Program-made: the position numbers and the translations under genes
Notes under the pieces: generated by a model
Databases searched by the model: none
What the model was told of the DNA's origin: nothing
What the model saw: only the letters and a program-made list of their open reading frames with translations
Source: Gigantopelta aegis
Lineage: Eukaryota > Mollusca > Gastropoda > Neomphalida > Peltospiridae
Direction of reading: 5' to 3'
Length of the DNA: 64,000 bases
NCBI RefSeq assembly: GCF_016097555.1
Contig: NC_054701.1
Location: 59,551,676 to 59,615,675, forward strand
Shown here: piece by piece, positions 43,216 through 54,495 of the stretch
Layout of the letters: every line of letters starts with the position of its first letter
Position numbering within the stretch: the first letter of the stretch is position 1

Positions 43216-44798
43216 AGCATAGTCATTGAAATCTGAATATGCAGATGGGATGCATGGTTACAGGCTTCCAGTTATTAATTTTGACAATGCAATATAAAGT
43301 CCTCTTATTTATAATTTCTGAATTTCTGAATATGTTTCTGTTTTTTGGTAATATCTGATCTTGTTGAATGCTCAAAACTAGAAAAACAAAACGAAAACAA
43401 AACAACTGCTAAATTGTGTGGGTGGGTGGGTGTTTGTACAAATATCTTACTGGTACATTTTCCACATTTCTTATCATGTCTAAATTGTACGAAGTCAGGC
43501 TGAAGCTGTTAGGGTTACCTCTGATATACTGGTGCATGGTGTCTAAGGAAGTAGGACTTCTGTGCTCATTTGCAGGTTGTGCTTTGCTTACCGTAACAAG
43601 TATTCTATTAAATGTGCACACCTGCAGTATCATAATTATTTGACATATTTCTACCAATTCAGTTAGCACACAGCTACTAAATCCAGCTATATTATCCAGT
43701 TGATCTACCAAGAGAAAACTAATTTAAAAAATAGTGTCCATACCCACATTCAATCACATACACACACACACTGCCGTTGCTGCTGTTTTTGATGGTGTCA
43801 CTGGATCAGCAATGTCTTGTGGGGGTTTTTCAGTCAAAACCCCTGTCATTTCAGAGTTAAAATTTGACCTTGTAACTTGCATTATTCAATAATATAAAAG
43901 GAATACTGCATTGTGTTACTTTTTAAAAGTCTTACTCCAAAGAAACAAATTCAACCACTGCATTGTCTGAATAAAAAGTGGTGGATCGGGATGGCTATAA
44001 GGGGTGTTGGGAGGCCATCTTAAAACAAAATAAGTGCCTATTTTATTCCTATGATATACACATTGTCTTATTTTCCTGTATTATTATCTTTTTAGTGGTT
44101 TTCTATTTCCATATTTAGTTTTTTGAGATGGCTCACTCACTTGACCCCTGCAATATTCTCTATTTTGGGACATTTACTTTTATACAAAATTCCTATTTTC
44201 TTCCTATTTTGTGGGCAAAATTCTGATTTTAACCCTATTTTTAGGCAACAAAAATTCCTTTTTTATTTTATTTTTTTACCTACCACCTCACTTGACGGTC
44301 TGGGCTCGTGCACTTGTGTACACACCGGTAGGCAAGGCACTGTTGTTCCAGGGGTTTTCCCGATCTTGTTGACGTCCTCCTCTTCAGTGTCACCAAGTAC
44401 CAAGTAGGCCACCAGCAGTAAGTATTTGGGGGTGGGATAGGGTAGGCCGGTATTCTTTTGTCCGGCTTCCCCTGGGTGCAGTGCAATTGTGTACTCGGAG
44501 CCGGTATTCTTTTGTCCAGCTCCTTATTATAGTACGTGCTGGGCCATTAAATGGGGGCGGGTGCATTGTTATCATTAGTCAATGCACCCTATGTACTGTT
44601 GCAGTGATGCATGCTGTCTGTTTGTAAACCCTAGTTTGGTGTTGAGGTTGTTCCTATTGTCCTAAGTCCCTATTCTAGTGTACTCAACGGTTATCCAAGA
44701 CCACCCCTCCACCCTCTCCCCCCCCCCCCAGTCTTTGGATTATAATGAAATACAATGACGGGTGGGGGAGTTGTACTAGCCTAGCTACCTAATTTGAA

Positions 44799-44829
<31 letters not shown>

Positions 44830-45114
44830 TTCCCTTATAGTGTAAGTATTGTAAGTATCAGGCAAGCACATTACTGTTGGGTTATGTAGCCCCCCCCCCT
44901 CCCCCCCCCCACACCTTCAGCCTTAAGTTTGTTCTAGTTCATATTCCTTTTCCAGCGCCCACTCAGAGCTACATGTAGTTATCAAAGTTCAACTGTATGC
45001 TGAAAAATCACGTCGTTTGACAGAATGGACTTCGAGTCTAATTTCTTTCAGTGAAAAATAACAATCCAAAATAGCCACCATACCGGTATGATTTAACCAA
45101 TCAGGGCCTTGTTC
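43216..45114. other. No recognisable gene; several poly-C/poly-G runs
   Basis: C or G runs at about 44719-44729, 44812-44829 and 44890-44910. 'ggtattcttttgtcc' occurs twice (about 44450 and 44502). 'cctattttgt'-like phrases recur at 44160-44260. No coding family. Confidence 0.4.
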
Positions 45115-45765
45115 CACAAAGCAGTGTTAGCACTACTATCGTTATAAAGATCACAATCTGGAATTGTTGGAATAATAAAGAATAACAGCTGTCATCATCA
45201 CGATCGTAACTTTTTTCTACCATTGCCAGCCTACTCCACAATGCAGCATAGCTTACTGTTGTCATAAATTATGATGAAAATTTACTATTGTTAAAAGGCA
45301 GTTGTAAGCCACTAACGTAATGTCAAATAGCAATTAGATGATGATTTGGTGATTTTCTAAGAATGATACCAACTCTTTGTGTAAAAATGTATCTAATATA
45401 GTTATAATACCTTTTATGAAACTATGTTCAATGAAAAACATATTGTAGGCCATATGACCTTCACACGAAAATATGGGAGATAATTCTCATGTTTTATGCA
45501 TCTGGCAATTATCATTTTGCAAATAAACTGACATAGTTACTTTGTAGATGTCCGATACCATTGACTACATCCAAGATGTTCCAAATAGTCTGAAACCAAT
45601 GTATTTTTTAACTAATTCGCAATTCTTCACAAAGAAGATTTTAATCGTTAAAGGGGCACTTAGGACTACCATCAGGTTGCTTTGTGAAACAGCTGTAACA
45701 TTTATGTGTTCCACCCGTAAAACTCACCATAAGTCATTACAATTAACCCTACCTTTGTGCATTGT
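45115..45765 (-). mobile_element. MITE family H, copy 2
   Basis: CAGGGCCTTGTTCCACAAAG at one end. Collinear in reverse with 33745-34381 through 'gccagcctactccac', 'ggcagttgtaagccactaac', 'aaaggggcactta'. The other terminus has decayed. The 128-codon ORF inside is incidental. Confidence 0.85.
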
Positions 45766-45978
45766 GGGTATGTTGGATGACAAATTTAAAATAATGCCAT
45801 TAAAGTTATTTCGAGAAAGCTTTGAATACAAATTGGATAGAATTAAGATTGTAATAATTGTGCATACTTTAAGGTGGTCAGTATGGGCAAACCTATACGA
45901 AATTCAATTCTTCACAGCATTTAGGTATAGGTAGCTTAATTATGTGTCTCTGTATTTGCCATTTTTCATGACAATATG

Positions 45979-46367
45979 ACCGGTCTCGATGGCGTCGTGA
46001 TTAGGCCATCGGTCTACAGGCTGGTAGGTACTGGGTTCGGATCCCAGTCGCGGCATGGGATTTTTAATCCAGATACCGACTCCAAACCCTGAGAGAGTGC
46101 TCGGCAAGGCTCAATGGGTAGGTGTAAACCACTTGCACCAACCAGTGATCCATAACTGGTTCAACAAAGACCATGGTTTGTGCTATCCTGCCTGTGGGAA
46201 GCACAAATAAAAGATCCCTTGCTGCTAATCGGAAAGAGTAGCCCATGTAGTGGCGACAGCGGGTTTCCTCTCAAAATCTGTGTGGTCCTTAACCATATGT
46301 CTGACGCCATATAACCGTAAATAAAATGTGTTGAGTGCGTCATTAAATAAAACATTTCTTTCTTTCA
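45979..46367 (+). mobile_element. Full-length SINE: head 2, tail A, 14-bp TSD
   Basis: A different tRNA-like head (ggtctcgatggcgtcgtgat; B box GGTTCGGATCCC), a linker (gagagtgctcggcaaggctc), then the shared core and tail A. TTCATGACAATATG at 45965-45978 and 46368-46381. Confidence 0.95.
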
Positions 46368-46562
46368 TTCATGACAATATGCTTACTTTCCCATCTATAT
46401 GTATCTTCCAAATTAATTAAGTCTTCAGGAATGGTTTTCAAGGTACAAACAAATAAAATATTTTACTGGAATAATAAAGAATAATTATACCTGTAACATG
46501 GCATGCATGCCCCAAGTACACTTGTATAAGTGAGGGTTTCTCTTGCAGTGTTTATCCTTTAC

Positions 46563-46829
46563 CACCGGCCTCGTTGGTGTCATCGGACATAAAGCTGATA
46601 GGTACTGGGTTCCCAGCCTGGTACCGGCTCCCACCCAGAGTGAGTTTTAACGACTCAATGAGTAGGTGTAAGACCACTACACCCTCTTCTCTCTCACTAA
46701 CCACAAACAACTAATAACTAACCCACTCTCATGGACAGACAGCCCAGATATCTGAGGTGTGTGCCCATGACAGTGTTCTTGAACCTTAATTGGATATATA
46801 AGCATGGAAATAAGAACTTGAAAATAAAA
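46563..46829 (+). mobile_element. SINE family D, near full length
   Basis: Head 'ccggcctcgttggtgtcatc' with B-box-like 'gggttcccagcc', body 'cccacccagagtgagtttta', tail 'cttgaaccttaattggatat'. Fragments at 10512, 36290 and 47462. Confidence 0.85.
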
Positions 46830-47461
46830 TCCCTTACCAACATTGTATGTGATATAGGCAAGTGTATCACTTGAAATACATAATGGTAGTTTGTCTTCAC
46901 ATATATTTACTGAATGTTTCACTTAGTATTGCACCCTGGCACATTGATTATAGAGCACTGGTTTTAAAATTCTGCGATTCTGTGAAAACCAGCATTTGAT
47001 TTGATATTGGTTTATTTTTCAAATAAAGTTCAATCCTCCCAAATAATCATTAGCTGTATGAGGAAATGTTGCCGATTACCCCAGCTGCTGATTGTCTGAA
47101 GCCAATTCTGGCATTCCTCGTCTCCTGGGAGTCGATGTTGTCCACGTAGACACACAAGATATTAAACTTTTATCTCCCAGTTCAACTCTTTTGGCACGTC
47201 TGTGAATTTGACTGGAGGTGGCATTCAATTTACATTCGAGTACTGTGAAATTGAATTTTGGTCTGGTCATCAAGCTGCCGGTGTGACGCTGATGTGACAC
47301 TAATGTGGATACATATTTCTGTGGAACCTTCCACGACTGTCAAATGTTTAATTGATTCGGCCGGGTCTTAATGCAACATTACACCTAAGTCAGCTAAGCA
47401 TTCCTTTTAAAATCCTTTGTGTTTGCTGTTCATGAACCACTGTCAATGAACCATTAACCCA
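46830..47461. other. No assignable gene
   Basis: 47060-47310 is somewhat GC-richer and open on the minus strand (RPKFNFTVLECKLNATSS, RRAKRVELGDKSLISC). It may be an old coding fragment; family unknown. Confidence 0.3.
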
Positions 47462-47515
47462 CTATATATCCAGTATCCTGTTTGAACCTTATTTGGATAT
47501 ATAAGCACAAAACAA
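47462..47515 (+). mobile_element. SINE family D tail fragment
   Basis: 'tttgaaccttatttggatat' followed by 'ataagcac'. Confidence 0.65.
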
Positions 47516-47628
47516 TCTAGTTAAAATGAAAGGGTTTGCTGTGACTCGGCGACCATTTCTGAAATTGGTATATCAGAAGGTTTTACTTTGTTCTTTTTTG
47601 TTGTTGTTTTTGTGTTTTTTTGGTAGTG

Positions 47629-47630
<2 letters not shown>

Positions 47631-47701
<71 letters not shown>
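47631..47701. repeat. (GT)n microsatellite
   Basis: About 35 GT units. The Cys-Val ORF across it is an artefact. Confidence 0.97.
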
Positions 47702-47702
<1 letters not shown>

Positions 47703-48320
47703 ATATACAAGCTTATTGTTTAAGTTACTGTTTCATAACGATTATGAAATTAATTATTATGATAATCACTGAAATGTAATACCCATCCTTCATTCAGATA
47801 CCACCTGTATATAACAACAAGCAGATTGAAGGTTTGATCGAATTTAATGTGGTACTTTTTTAATGTAATAAGACACCATGGCCTTTTAGTGTACTCTTGT
47901 TCTGTACCATCGGTACAGGTCAACTTGTTGAAACTGATCTCAAACGAGAAAACTGAAAGGTTTCCCTTGAAGCCAGACAGGTGTTAGTTGATTATGAATG
48001 TCTGTTGCAGTCTAGAAAAGCAGTGAAATAGAAGACCCTAAATTCCAAAGTAATTATGTCATGTTGGACCAAGGTATGAAGTTGATAAAACATCCAAATA
48101 CAAATTCTTGTTAGTTTTCTACAGGGCTTGTATTTCTGTAAAAACTAAACAATAGTTCTTTTTTAAGTAAAAATATATTTATCTAGTGTTTATATTAAAA
48201 TATATACTGTTTTATAGGTATGTGAGACAGAGACAGAGACAGACAGATAGAAAAATGGCAGAGTGAAAGAAAGAGAGATTTTGTCCAGTAGGGAAGCACA
48301 TAAAAAATAAAGATTAAAGT
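47702..48320. other. No recognisable gene
   Basis: Short 'gagacagagacagagacaga' repeat at 48223-48245. Confidence 0.4.
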
Positions 48321-49545
48321 TTATTTTTGTTAAATGACACCACTAGAGCACATTGATTTCTTAAAGGAAGGGACAATTAAGGCATTTGACCTGGTATGCA
48401 TATTCTACGATATATAATGCACATTATAGCTTAATATCAACAAGTATTATCATATAGTTAATTAATAAAACAGATAAATATGACAGTTATTATATATAAC
48501 GGGTGCAGCCATTTTGTATCATCCCAGTGAATACGTCCTCTAGCGAGCTGGTGGTTACGTAATGCCTAACGTGTCACGTCAGGAATTAGTCTTCGAACAG
48601 AAGAAACAAAACATACCTGATTTTTGCGAATGCATCGCAATATTCTGTAATAATAGTCATCCCAGTAAGCCAGCAACAATTATATATTATTTTTAATACA
48701 AAATAAACCACCATTGTCAAAGTGTTGAAATAACTGGATTATGTTTCGTACATAAATTAACCCACGTAGTGAAATAATAATCGGAGTGTTTTCTTAGTTA
48801 ATTGGTATTTTCTTTCTGTGGCCTGTACCTGTGGTTTCTGATTGGCAGATGTATATTTAGACGGTCCCCAGACACTGTGTCTAGACACACTAAAAAGACG
48901 TGCATCTTTTATTAAAATCACAGGGTATTGTGTGTTAACCGCACGGACACCCCTCTAATCGTAATCGATCAGCCGCCCTGCTTTATTACTGTAAATAATT
49001 CTGTAAAACCCTTGATTAAGTAGACTTTCCCATCTAAAATCACAAAACTTACCAATTACGTAGTCCCAAAGAAAAGAAAATTATCACTTGGGTATCGTGA
49101 GTGGTCGTTTTTGCTCGAACGTAGCATACCAATAGGCCTAATAATATGCATTTGTTTCTTTGGATTCTTTAAGAAAGAAAAATACTATAACTCCATTTCG
49201 TTCTATTGATGCAAATTGAAATATATTTAGTTAAATAGTTTATTATACTATCAAGTCATTTATGTTGTTTTACAAGTCAGGTTGATGAAAGCAAAGCGCC
49301 TTGTCGTAAAAAATTTGAGCTTTTGTTTACACTGTGCATAGAGGAGATGGACGGGGCTGACGTTACTTCGCCCCAAGCTATACCACCAGACGTCACAAAA
49401 ACTAAACAAAATGGCTGCCCCCAGTTAGCAGGAATAATCATGTTTTTTTATTAACTCTAAAATTATGCGTTTTTCATTTGTTAAAGCTCTTGTTTGAGTT
49501 TACTCTACCTTTAATCATCGGCTATTGGATGTCAAACGTTTGGTG
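48321..49545 (-). mobile_element. SINE tail-B fragment split by a TTAA element
   Basis: 'gacaccactagagcacattg' ends at 48354 and 'catcggctattggatgtcaa' resumes at 49516. Removing 48365-49510 and one TTAA restores the tail-B consensus. Confidence 0.88.
48365..49510. mobile_element. TTAA-type non-autonomous element (1146 bp) inside a SINE
   Basis: TTAA at 48361-48364 and 49511-49514. Ends AGGAAGGGAC and, inverted, AGGTAGAGTA. Further in, 'gcagccattttgt' is inverted at about 48505 and 49410. piggyBac/Kolobok-type target. No transposase. Confidence 0.88.
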
Positions 49546-50938
49546 TATAAATGAACTAAACAAATCATCCCCAAATTAATCAGATGCAAAAAGAAAACAT
49601 TTTTAGCTGTCCAAAATGAAATGAGGCCTTTTGGACTGAATATAAGCCATCATTTATAGTTTATAGACCCATAGTTGGAATGTGATACAATTGGTCTACT
49701 GGAGTGTGGTGGAGGGATATTAATCCAACAACGAGTCTCACCTCCAAAGATCTTGATAGCACTAAGCTCACAACAGCTCTTTTTTTTCTAGATAATGACC
49801 TTTAAGTAAACTCTCCTGAAAGTGTTGTAGACTAAACAGTAATGGCAGAGATTGGCCAAACACCTAATGGTGTTGATGTGCTAATGGCAACAAAGAGGTG
49901 TCGGAGGTGACAGGCAGCATGAGCAGGCATTGTGTCCTGTTCATATTTAATTGTAGGTTCACTTAGTGTGAGACCATCGAGGAGCCAGGTGCAAAGACCA
50001 CAGTTGCTTGTCCTGCTGGAGTCGGAATCAATAACTCTTCCTGCAGGATGAAACATGAAGGACAGATCATTTCAGTATTTTCTTGCCCATTACATCTTCA
50101 ATTAGAGACTGGGAAATCTCTCTTAAGTAATTACAGCCTAATGATATATGTGAAACCATACTCTAAAAGGATTTCGACTCAGTAGTGACGGCAAGCACGC
50201 ACGTGATTCTCTCCTTCGTAATTGTTTCTGTTTGTCTACCTTAGATGTCTTGATGAAGATACGTGTGTAAGAGTACGGACTGTAGCGAGTTATATATTGT
50301 AAGTACATGTATGTGTAATAGATAAATACAATTTTAAAAAGTCTAGTCTAGTCTAATGTAGTGTGTTCATTTGTTGATACAAAATTGATTTTGTTTATGG
50401 TTATGTTAGTATTGTGCCATCTACTCTTTCTCTGAAAAAACTTTCTGAATGAAACGGAAAAAAATATGTTTAATTTAAAAAGGTTTATTTACAATAAAAT
50501 ACAAAATATAAATAAAATGAATGAATGAATGAATAATCTGTATGTATATATATATTCCAAATGTTTACAGATTAAATGATATGGTATTTTTCTAAATTGT
50601 TTTGGGATAATGACATTTTTGTTTAGTTTTTTGGCTTGGTAAATGAAGCTGAATATTAGTAAAGAAAGATGGATAATAAAGGTGGGAGGGTGTTATTTGG
50701 GGGTAGGTGTGTGTGTGTGTGTTTGTTTGTGTGTATTTTTTTTTTTTTTTTTTTTTTTTATTTTAAAATATACAGTTTTACATGAATTCATAATTCTCAT
50801 GTCAGTAGGGAGACCATAGATATGCAGTCATTAATATTTGCTATAAAGAGCATAAAAAAAGGGGTTTGTAATTGGTTACTTCATGGAGTTGTTTTTTTAT
50901 TGCTTTTTTTTTTCCTATTTCATTTTAAGTTTAAGATT
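49546..50938. other. No assignable gene
   Basis: A minus ORF at 49832-50056 (SNCGLCTWLLDGLTLSEPTI) is protein-like but unrecognised. (GAAT)n at 50518-50532 and a T run at 50739-50759. Confidence 0.3.
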
Positions 50939-50944
50939 TATCAA

Positions 50945-51118
50945 ATATTCAATTAAGGATTGTCTGTTGTTTCTTTTACGTTCATCGGGGTATGAACAAA
51001 AAAAAATCATCCACAAACTGTGTGAATTGGCGAAGCCGTTCTCACATAAGTTTGCGGATGATTTTTTTTGTTCATACCCAGATGAACGTAAAAGAAATAA
51101 CAGACAATACTTATAATT
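50945..51118. mobile_element. Hairpin MITE with about 65-bp near-perfect arms
   Basis: 'gtctgttgtttcttttacgt', 'tatgaacaaaaa' and 'atcatccacaaact' (50962-51020) are inverted at 51045-51106. The loop is about 25 bp. Weaker homology extends outward. Confidence 0.85.
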
Positions 51119-51914
51119 AAATTTGAATTATACTTGCTAATAATAACACTAAAACATTATACTTTATTTTGAATTATTTTTTATCCATAAACAATAACGC
51201 TCATTAAGACAACTTGCCCATATAAAATGACGTCATCACATATGACGTTCCCCGACGACGTAATTTTTACGTTCATTGAAAAATGAACAAACTCCTGTTG
51301 CTACGACTGGACCAATCGGATGACGTTGCGTTGTACTGAATGTAACAGAAATTTAATTATGAAGACTTGAATCTATAAAGTTCAGATACCATTGGTATTG
51401 TGATTTTGGATTAATAATTTAAAAATGTTTGCTACATGAAAGATACCTGGGGTTCATATATAATACAGCATGCGGTCATTTATGCTCTTATGTACAAGTA
51501 CATATATGGTGATGGAAGTAAAATGTAAACCGGTTTAAAGTGGAAACAGATGTACAATTAAATGGGAAAGTAAAGAGGAAAAAAAGAGGATAGGGTGTTT
51601 TCATGGTAAAGAGAAGCAGGAAGTTTTGTGTAAGAGAAAGAAAAAGAGGAAAACAAAAAGGGAAAATTGTATTCATGTACCGGTAGTCTATAGAATGGGG
51701 AAAATTAAAGAGGTGGGTTTGTTTGGGGAGGGGGGGGGGGTGTTTTGGGGCTGGAGGGATTGTCTTTTCTTTCGTTTTTTAAGAGGGGAATATTTTATGT
51801 TTTTTGTTAATACATACTTAAATGTAACTGTTAGAAAGTTTTTGTCTATATATATTTAGCTAATAATAATAATAAAACAAACTGGCATCATTGGTTTGGC
51901 TTCAGACACAATAA
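51119..51914. other. No recognisable gene
   Basis: Purine-rich 51570-51670 and a G run at 51731-51740. No coding family. Confidence 0.4.
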
Positions 51915-52625
51915 ATACATATCTTACAGTAATTTTACTTCAGATCCATTTGGTAAATGGTACAAAATTTCAGACAAGTAGCATCAAGTAGCATCAAACC
52001 CAGTCTGATTAAAATTAGCTCTACTAGTCTACCAGTAGATCTAACAGCATTGCGTGGACTCCCATGTCCAGGTGACATTTCATCTATAAATAACAATTTA
52101 AATATCGACCAATTACACTTCACCAATTATAGCGTTATTCGGGAGCATACAAATTCTAAAAATATCGGGTGAGACTATTTATGCAGTAGGAGAACTTGTC
52201 GGTCTATTTCAACATTGCAAAAAACGGGGAAAAGTACAGTAATAAACTCTGGATTGTATACCATCACGGGTTGTTTTTTTTCGTCTTGAAACAAATTTTA
52301 TATTAAATTTTATATTGCAATTAGTTTCCGGCATACTTCGTAATTCAACCGAATCATTTCGTATACCCTCGGCATAATCCCGAATGTTTTTAAATTCTTT
52401 TCAAATCACTGGCATAATTTTGCAAGTAAGGTTTTGATTGGTCGAATGAAAGATCAACTGGACATGCATCAAACCAATCGGGCCAATAAACTTTATTAGT
52501 TAAAGTTTGTTTTGTTTAATGATACCACTAGAGCACATTGATCTATTAATCATTGGCTATTGGATATCAAACGTATGGTAATTTGACATATAATCCTAGA
52601 GAGGAAACCTGCTACATTTTTCCAT
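51915..52625. repeat. Segmental duplication, copy 1 (interrupted)
   Basis: Matches 53721-53990 through 'gtaattttacttc', 'tccattt', 'atcaaacc', 'attagttaaag' and the start of a tail-B SINE, with a 465-bp insertion at 52001-52465. Confidence 0.8.
52001..52465. mobile_element. Family F copy in a duplicated segment (10-bp TSD)
   Basis: 'cagtctgattaaaattagct' start. Collinear in reverse with 18001-18554 but lacking about 60 bp at the second end. GCATCAAACC at 51991-52000 and 52466-52475. Confidence 0.85.
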
Positions 52626-52814
52626 TAGCAGCAAGGGATATTTTATATGTACCATCCCACAGACAGGATAGCACATACCACAGCCTTTGATATACCAGTC
52701 GTGGTGCACTGGCTGGAACGACGAATAGTCCAGTGGGCCCACCGACAGGGATCGATCCCATACTGACCAAGCATCAGGTGAGAGCTTTACTATTGGGCTA
52801 CATCCCACCACCTT
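52500..52814 (-). mobile_element. Full-length SINE: head 1, tail B
   Basis: Tail B, core and head (gggatcgatcccatactgac). Flanks ACTTTATTAG (52490-52499) and ACTCTATTAG (52815-52824) match at 9 of 10. Confidence 0.93.
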
Positions 52815-52830
52815 ACTCTATTAGAGCTAC

Positions 52831-53391
52831 GGGGTGGGATGTAACCCAGTGGTAAAGTGCTTGATGTGTGGTCGGTTTGGGATCGATCCCTGTTGGTGTG
52901 CCCATTGGGCTATTTCTCGTTTTAGCCAGTGCACCACAACTGATATATCAAAGGCCATGGTATGTGCTATCTTGTCTGTGAGGTGGTGCATATAAAAGAT
53001 CCCTTGCTGCATTAGAAAAAGTAAGTGGGTTTCCTCTCATCACTATGTGTCAGAATTACCAAATGTTTGACATCCAATACCTGAACCCATTGGGCTATTT
53101 CTCGTTCCAGCCAGTGCTCCACAACTGGTGTAACAAAGGCCATGTCATGTACTATCCTGTCTGTGGGATGGTGCATGTAAAAGATCCCTTGCTGCTAATC
53201 GAAAAGAATAGCCCATGAAGTGGCGACAGCGGGTTTCCTCTTTCAATATCTGTGTGGTCTGACGCCATATAACCGTAAATAAAATGTGTTAAGTGTGTCG
53301 TTAAATAAAACATGTCTCCTTCCTTCCAATAGCCAATGATTAACTAATCAGTGTGCTCCAGTGGTGTTGTTAAACATAACTAACAAACTTT
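52831..53391 (+). mobile_element. SINE (head 1, tail B) carrying a nested SINE
   Basis: Outer parts 52831-53082 and 53329-53391. CTATTAGAGC.AC flanks at 52818-52830 and 53392-53404, overlapping the TSD of the previous SINE. Confidence 0.92.
53083..53328 (+). mobile_element. SINE (tail A), 5' truncated, inside another SINE
   Basis: Starts in the head-1 end (cccattgggctatttctcgt) and has core and tail A with 'ccttcctt' end. 'ccaata' of the host SINE is repeated on both sides. Confidence 0.88.
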
Positions 53392-53404
53392 CTATTAGAG
53401 CCAC

Positions 53405-53720
53405 AGTAAACCAACTTGTGCTCAGTAAAGAAATAATTGGGGTTCAGTATGTCAGCTGTATTGAACTGACGTTGCCACGGGAATATCTTGTGCCCGATAC
53501 ATAGCACACCCATGCCATTTAGAATGTTATCTCATCCAAAACGTATAAGAAAATTAACTCGGTGTGCGTCACTTTAGAATTTTTTATTTATTTTATTGAA
53601 GTACAGTCTAAATGAGTGTACGAATACACAACGAAACCAATGCTGCCCAGTAGACTGTTGCGAGTAACCTGTTTTTGAAAGTAAAATATTAAGTTTATAG
53701 TCTACGTGATTTACAGTATG
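53405..53720. other. No recognisable gene
   Basis: 'gtgatttacagta' at 53706 recalls the TIR of 26646-27670; probably a relic end. Confidence 0.35.
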
Positions 53721-53990
53721 TTATATATCTTAAGGTAATTTTACTTCATATCCATTTGCTAAATGGTACAAAAATTTCTAACAGGATTTAATTTTTAGCG
53801 TTATGACAACAGATAAGTAACATCAAACCAATGCACTGAATGCAGGCTAGTAGATTTTATTAGTTAAAGTCTGTTTTGTTTAACGACACCACTAGAGCAC
53901 ATTGATCTATTAATCATCGGCTTGGCTATTGGATGTCAAACATTTAGTCATTTGACATATAGTCTTAGAGAGGAAATCTGCTATATTTTT
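53721..53990. repeat. Segmental duplication, copy 2 (uninterrupted), with partial tail-B SINE
   Basis: Has 'aacatcaaaccaatg' where copy 1 carries the family F insertion. Continues into SINE tail B (minus) at 53866-53990 and stops there. Confidence 0.8.
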
Positions 53991-54111
53991 CCACGCATTT
54001 TAGATTGACTAAAACAAATCCATAAAGATCCTAGTTTTGTTTAGCTAAAACAAGAGAAGAAAAAAGAAGAAGAAAAAATTCTAGTGGATGTCCTTTCTTA
54101 CTTTATGTTTT

Positions 54112-54197
54112 ATCTTTGACCATATATCTGAACATCGTATTAAAGTTTGTTTTGATCTTTGACCATATATCTGAACATCGTATTAAAGTTTGTTTTG
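54112..54197. repeat. 43-bp direct duplication
   Basis: 'atctttgaccatatatctga' to 'aaagtttgtttt' occurs at 54112-54154 and again at 54155-54197. The second copy includes the end of the next SINE. Confidence 0.92.
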
Positions 54198-54495
54198 TTT
54201 TGTGACACAACTATACGACATTAATTAATTAATCAAGTTGGCTATTGGGGGGTTAAACATTTACTAATTCTGAGGAAAGTCTTAAGAGAAAATCCTCTAC
54301 ATTTTTCCATTGGCAGCCAAGGATCTTATATATATATACACCATCCCACAATCAGGATCACACATATCACAGCCTTTGATATACCAGTCATGGTGCACAG
54401 GCTAGAACGAGAAATAGACCCACTGATGGGGATTGATCCTAGACCAACTGTGCTTCAAGCAAGTGCTTTACCACTGGACTACGACCCCCACCACC
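54184..54495 (-). mobile_element. SINE: head 1, tail B, old copy
   Basis: Diverged tail B, core (tcatggtgcacaggctagaa) and head (gctttaccactggactacga). Confidence 0.88.

Noticed and set aside
45548..45934. 128-codon ORF
   Set aside because: Lies mostly inside MITE H copy 2; the collinear copy 1 has no matching frame.
47526..47723. Cys-Val repeat ORF with hydrophobic start
   Set aside because: Created by a (GT)n microsatellite.
49832..50056. Minus-strand ORF with SNCGLCTWLLDG
   Set aside because: Protein-like but no family or splice context could be defended.
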